From positions 36,344 through 100,343 of the forward strand of contig MNCI01035818.1 in NCBI GenBank assembly GCA_015680685.1: 64,000 nt of DNA, in the 5' to 3' direction. Under the pieces are notes generated by a model, which saw only the letters and a program-made list of their open reading frames with translations, did no database searches and was not told the origin of the DNA. A program made the translations under genes and the position numbers. Of the stretch, positions 58,880-64,000 are shown in pieces. Source of the stretch: Gnetum montanum (Eukaryota; Streptophyta; Gnetopsida; Gnetales; Gnetaceae). How positions within the stretch are numbered: the first letter of the stretch is position 1; every line of letters begins with the position of its first letter.

Positions 58880-60003
58880 AGGAAATTTTTATCTAGGTAT
58901 GGACATTGTGACCTCTCAAGCACTTTGATTGGTTTTGGTGAGTGCTTATTTCCTCTAAGCTAAGAATATGGAGTAGGCTCAGTCCAATAATTAAATAATC
59001 TTTAATGCACCAAATCCAAATATTTTGCAAACATAAAACTATTTTCTATAAAATAAGAAAACTGGCTATCTTTAATTAAATTATTAGAAGATTACAACAA
59101 GGTTTAAAAAACCCATAAGCATCCAAAACATATCCTACTCAATGAATATTGTAGATCTTGAGGCTCTACAACCACACAATGATTTTTCTCAATGCAAGAC
59201 TTAAGTAATGAAAATTCCTTCCATAACCTAGGACTAAGATTTGAACTGACAAGTGCAATACAAGAGAATAGAACACATAGACCATCACATCACAAGCTAA
59301 TCTTGGAGTTGCAATCACCAATTGCACTTATCCAATGTGCTCACCTAATCTCTTTGCTTAGCTCTCCACTCTCAAGAGCAGTTTTTTCTCACTCTTCTAT
59401 ATAGATGTATTCTCTTCATTCTTCCTGGATGACTACATACATATTATAGAGATCCAAAATCCTAGGAATCTTTCTATTCACCTTCCTATATGTTTCCCAT
59501 AAGGATTTGGAGTCTGTTAGATGTTTCCCCATCGAAATTGTCACGTTGGAGCTTTTCTCTTATCATCTAAGACATCTTTAACTTTGCTAGAACAGCTACT
59601 ACAAAAACCCAATTCTTTGGTGGGATGTCTACTATTTTTCTAAGATGTTTCATCTAGGCCCAAGACATCTCATGCAAAATAGAGACATCTCCTTTGAGAC
59701 ATCTTAAGTTTTGGTGAGACATCTCACTTCTAGGTGGCAAACACAAAAATTCTCATTTTGATACTTGGAACATCCTGATAACTCCAAATAAGTTCCCATA
59801 GATCTTAGAACCTACTAGACTCATCAAAATGAATCCAAAACACCCCAAAACATGCCAAAACATCTAGGAATTAGTGTTAACAAAATCAACACAAGAAGAT
59901 ACACAAAAATAGGACAAACTCATCAAGGTCTTCTTCAAGTATGAAACCTACAAAACTAACTTGTAGGAAAAAGCACAAGGAAATTAGAAGAGGTGTTCCT
60001 ACA
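58880..60003 (-). repeat. Right arm: LTR-like insertion with AGATGTCT cluster
   Basis: On the minus strand it starts TGTAGGAACACCTCTTCTAA. AGATGTCT/AGACATCT motifs follow (59530-59730) and a TATA-like CTATAATATG is at about 59440-59451. The first ~90 bases match the left arm in inverted orientation. It interrupts the element D extra ORF and could be a solo LTR. No target duplication could be confirmed. Confidence 0.5.
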
Positions 60004-60950
60004 CTAGAATAGTGGGACAATCTCATTGTCTAGTGAGCTAATGATCCTTACAATATTTTTTAAGTGGCTCATGACTAGATGATAGAATGATCATTCTCCA
60101 CCACTTGTAGAGCTATATTATTGCTACAAATATTTCTCCCTAAGTTTCCTTAGTCTATCAATAGCTGCACATGCCTCTAGTATAGATTCCAATGCTGTAA
60201 GTGATAGTGGTGGTTGCTCCTCTTCTTGCAACTTTATTGGTGCTTTATCTTTCATCATTTCCTACCATGCTGTGTTAGGACCATGGTAGATCATAATATT
60301 TGAATAGAAAGCTATGCCTCCCCTTTTGTACAATTTGCAAATTAGGCATGGGAAGGGGAGTGTCTTCCTTCCTTTGTTATTTTCTTTGAAGTACTTTTTA
60401 ATTTCTAGAAAAATAACTTGGGGAAGATTAATCAAGAATTTATCACTTATAGTAGTGCATGGATATGCGGAGAAGGTTGTTACTTTGTTGGGCCTTATAC
60501 TTATATTTAGATGGTAGGCCACAATCTTGAAGTATGTGTGCTTGACCTTGATGAGGGCATCATACTCCTTGTGATCCACACCATAGCATCATTGAATTCA
60601 TTCTTTCTTCATTTTGGTTCTACCAATGTTGAGATCTTAGTAAATTTGGCCCTTGTGTTTGACAATCAAAGGGTCTCTACAATGGCCTCATCTACTGGTT
60701 GTTGTAGCAGTTATAGGTCTTCCCTATGCATCATTCTTCATTGTTGGAGAGAAAAAGCCACATGGGAGATCCCTAAGGTTATGTATGAACCTTCTTTGAT
60801 GCTAGCTCCAAGAAGGATCCAAATTTTAATTCCTAAAGAATGGTACTCTGGACCTCCTTGGTATGAATCCTCTTTAGGCAAGCCTCTAAGAGTAATTTCT
60901 AAACTAGACCTTGTCCTAGGGACCTCATCTTACCTAGATTGACCTATTTA
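60004..60950 (-). pseudogene. Extra 3' ORF of element D, N-terminal domain
   Basis: The 105-codon open piece 60262-60579 aligns with the E3 ORF. H-K-E-Y-D...T-Y-F-K-I-V-A-Y-H-L here matches Y-K-G-Y-N...I-Y-F-K-I-G-T-Y-H-L there. T-L-P-F-P-C-L-I-C-K-L-Y-K-R-G-G-I matches M-L-P-F-P-C-L-I-R-K-L-C-K-Q-A-R-I. Upstream (60580-60950) frames are broken. The last motif corresponds to the 'fPsLIt.Lc...gv' end of plant-transposon-type domains. A 143-codon ORF on the opposite strand (60511-60942) overlaps it and is taken as antisense. Confidence 0.65.
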
Positions 60951-61919
60951 GGCAGTGAGAATCTGGTGAACAAAATTTCACTTTAGGCTTCTCCCAAAGG
61001 GGTCTAGTGGCATGGGTTACTTCTAGTGTGTGTTCTTGGAGTTTTTATGGTTGCTACTGCTTGCCCCTTCCTCCTCTTAGTTTCTTCTCCCTAGGCTATG
61101 AAGGTCATCTCACATGTGGTCCTTATTTCAGTGTCATCTATGATCACAAACATAACCCATTATAAGCTTTTACTTTATAAACCTTAGTTATTTTGATATC
61201 TTTCTTGTTAGATCAGGTTATGTTGTATCTTGGATATTAAGATTTGGTCATTTTAATGCTTTATTTATGATCTTAGTAAGGTAGATTATTTTAATATTAT
61301 TTTATTTATTAGCTATCGAAGTTTGAGAGATGGTCTTAATCTTTCATGATAGTTGATTTTAATATTATTTTAATAGGTTGACCATGGGAAGTTAGAAAAA
61401 TTTCATAAAAACTTTCCATGAGAAACTAAAGGTTTGTGTCCCTGACTATGTAGAGCTTACCTCCACTAGTATGAGGATCAAAAAATGGATCAAATTATGT
61501 GAGTGATTTGAAAGTGAGGGTGCTCAGAAGGTTTGTGGGCTTTGAAAAATGACCAAAACTCATCTTGATTCTTTAAAAAATGATGCAAAAATAGCTAAGT
61601 CTCATTCATATTTATATTATTTTTTCATTGTGCCAACAAGGCTACATCAACTCATCCCACTATGTTGACAAGAATGCATCGACATAGCTATTTATAACAA
61701 GCTTTCACATAAGGAAAAATAGGAATTTTAATGAGTTCTAGGATGAAACAAGAGCCCAATCGAAGTCAAAAAGATATAGAATGATGGAAATAGTACAGAA
61801 GAGGGTTATATATGCATAAGAGAAATGATTCAAACACATTTGGAGGAATTTAAAATGACAAAATTAAGCAAATTTGGATGTTCAAATGCAAGTTGATATG
61901 ATTGATCATGTAAGTGATT
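60951..61919 (-). other. LTR- or promoter-like region of element D
   Basis: Non-coding. At 61625-61690 there are GATGCATC/CATCGACATAG-type motifs beside a minus-strand TATA (GTTATAAATAGC, 61689-61700). This copies the arrangement seen upstream of the E3 extra ORF. Whether it is an LTR or an internal promoter cannot be decided from one copy. Confidence 0.4.
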
Positions 61920-63180
61920 GATGAATAAAAATTTTAACTTAAGGAAGACCAAAGGGAATGAAAGTGAATCCTTTCCAAAGTAGGAATATGCTCTTAATGC
62001 CCTTACATGCCCTCACCCTAAGGAACTCATAGGAATCAAGGATGATTAATGGTCATTTCAAGTTAAAAATCATATTCAATGGAGTAAATGTTGTAGGATT
62101 ATGAGATCCTCATAACCATGATGTGAGGTAATGGGATGGTATGTTATGGTTTGAGAATGATGGTAGAGAGAGAAAATGGTAGGTAGGTGATCTACATCAA
62201 GGTCACATGAGATCCTTGTGAAGTTTGTGATTAGGATGATCTTATACCATTCCATCCTTAATCGAGACCAAGTCCATTCCACTTTTAGTGACTTCACATT
62301 GTCAAATCCTATTTCTTTGATCATCAAGATTTTATGACAATTCCCTAAGAATAACCACCAATCTAAGAAAAGAAGAAAAGATAAGGAAGATAGAAATGAC
62401 CTTAGTTAGAGGGGTGCCTTTAGATTTTGGTAACACATCTTTCAAGGCCCATAACCAGTGCTTGTAACCCATTATTTTTTCTAAGGTGTGTGCTTTAAAT
62501 TTTTGTGTTTGTTTTTTCCTTTTTCTTTCATAGGAATCACACAATGCAAAGATATGATTCCTTTAATGGTTGATAGTAGAAGTGGTGAGATACCAATGGA
62601 GAAAAATCATAAAACTCAAGAAAGAAGTTAGGAAAAGAATATGACAAGTCTTTTTAAGATTACATCCTTTTTCATTCCTTCTTAATCTTTTCCAAGTCTA
62701 TTAAGTAGCTAGATTATTGGTTCCCATTTAGTTTCAATTGGAAGGACCTCATGCTCCCAAGATGTAAAGATTTTATAGAAAATATGGAATGGCTGGATGT
62801 CATGGACCCATTACCTCCTACCATGAGAAAATTGAAAATTGTTAATAGAGGCCATAATCCAAACATAAAAATTTGGCCATTTAGCAAATCCGTTATTACC
62901 TTAATATCTACATTCTTTAACTCCCACTATTAACAATAGTATTAGCAAAATCAAAGATTCCTTATAAAACAAAATAAAATATTAAAAGAAAAAAAATATA
63001 AAATAATTGATAAAATAGTTAAGAAAATGAAAAACAGATGAATAACAGTGTTGAAAAAAGGTGAAAATGGGTTAGTCCTCAAAAGATGATAGCAAACGGC
63101 CATCTCCCCCATGACTAAGTTGAGAGAAGGATATCCCAAAAAAAAAAGAAAAAAAAGAGTACACTTGTTCAAAGGTGTTA
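61920..63180 (-). repeat. Element D post-integrase conserved block
   Basis: 'aatcctttccaaagtaggaat', 'ccttagttagaggggtgcc', 'cataaccagtgcttgtaaccc' and 'ggccatctcccccatgactaagttg' match E1 20025-21185 in the same order and strand. A 70-codon minus-strand ORF (62332-62544) spans the best conserved part. Confidence 0.65.
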
Positions 63181-63660
63181 GGTGTTGGTGGTTACTCTTG
63201 GTTCAAGGAAAGGTTTCACTTGTTGGATGTTAAATAGTAGTCATTTTTTAGGCTTGATGGATGGTAAATTACCATGGTACAAAATGAAAAGTGACATAAA
63301 TAATATAAGATCCATTCCATAGCATTTGGAATTTAGTATGTTGAGGTGCATGCCTGGGATTCAAATAGAAGACCTTATTAATGCATTATGATGTTTTTTG
63401 ACATGTGTCTTGTGTTCTTCATTCATAGTTAAGGATACTTATCAATTTTCATCTAGCACATTTAATGTAATTAGTTGTTCTTGTTGTGCTAGATCGAGGT
63501 CAAGCTCAAGCTCAAAATTAGTTGAAAGTATATGGAGCTTAGCTTGGACTAGAAGTTTAAGTAACTTTTGGTGCACCAACTCATAAGGAGAGTACCTATC
63601 ATAACCTAATAATTTATAAGGTTTAGTGATTTAATTTAGCACATATGATTAATTCTTTCT
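63181..63660 (-). pseudogene. Element D integrase C-terminal fragment
   Basis: Nucleotide similarity to E1 21260-21720 ('aaaggtttcact', 'catttggaatttagt', 'gcctgggattc', 'tagatcgaggtcaag', 'ccaactcataaggagagta'). It is frame-broken and loses similarity near 63660. Upstream pol is not seen before the window ends. Confidence 0.6.
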
Positions 63661-63978
63661 TACTTTCAAATCCATTTCAATGAATTATCTCTAATAATCT
63701 TGGTAAATCATACAATTACATTATTGTCATTACTGTTATTGTTGTTGTTGTTAGTTTCCTACATAAGTAAATATAATCTATTTGCTAGGATGTTTTGTTA
63801 AAGTTTTGTAACACTTATTTTGCTATTTTTGGAGCTTAGTCATAGGTTTACTTTATATTTTATGATTAAATGTTAAAATCAAATTACCCCAAAAAAATTT
63901 TCTTTTTTCAATTATCATTCATTTGTAAGCATTTAACTATGCATATCTACTTTTTTATGCATATTTATGTTTTATTAT

Positions 63979-64000
63979 GGGGGGGGGGGGGGGGGGGGGG
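63979..64000. other. Terminal poly-G run
   Basis: 22 consecutive G at the window end in otherwise AT-rich DNA. Most likely a sequencing or assembly artefact at a contig edge. Confidence 0.7.

Noticed and set aside
60511-60942. 143-codon plus-strand ORF, the longest single plus-strand frame in the right part
   Set aside because: It overlaps in antisense the frame that aligns with the E3 extra ORF, has no recognisable domain, and lacks any promoter context. Treated as a chance opposite-strand ORF.

Overview
This 64 kb window is AT-rich, almost gene-free plant nuclear DNA made mostly of old, nested LTR retrotransposons. The mixture of Athila-type Ty3/gypsy elements (RT motif F-[MT]-D-D-F-S, primer-binding sites resembling the 3' end of tRNA-Asp), Tat-type gag-protease, Ty1/copia and LINE traces, plus a plant CCR4-like exonuclease relic, points to a seed plant with a large, slowly purged genome. 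A gymnosperm is plausible, but nothing in the sequence proves it. No coding region is fully intact. One 302-base N gap and a terminal run of G show that this is draft assembly.

Layout. 1-5.4 kb: LTR-like fragments in both orientations and a LINE reverse-transcriptase scrap. 5.4-14.6 kb: a Tat-like element on the minus strand, with gag and protease but no RT or integrase. The place of pol is taken by a 29-bp minisatellite and a 3.4 kb array of degenerate ~181-bp repeats. 14.9-18.4 kb: unclassified repeats. 18.4-28.4 kb: Athila-like element E1 (minus strand), with both LTRs, PBS, gag, protease, RT, RNase H, integrase and PPT, inserted into an older plus-strand LTR (R2) with a near-perfect 5-bp target duplication. 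28.4-34.6 kb: the rest of R2, a gag-only Athila relative (E4), a copia RT fragment and an LTR-like repeat (R1b). 34.6-44.3 kb: second Athila-like element E2, inserted in R1b, with its 5' LTR truncated. 44.8-46.9 kb: the only non-repeat island, carrying a frameshifted, uninterrupted CCR4-family exonuclease pseudogene. 47.5-64 kb: two copies of a chimeric LTR/integrase block, a third Athila-like LTR (E3), and two copies of a long ORF located between integrase and 3' LTR. That ORF encodes a domain like the 'putative plant transposon protein' / ATHILA ORF-1 type followed by a coiled coil.

How the parts fit. E1, E2, E3, E4 and the right-hand element (D) belong to one Athila-like family that shares LTR core sequence, PBS, gag architecture and a conserved block after integrase. 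Members differ in their U3 repeats and in whether they keep the extra 3' ORF. All are decayed: there are many stops and frameshifts, and E1 LTRs differ by roughly 12% over a stretch compared by eye. Boundaries given for decayed repeats are approximate.
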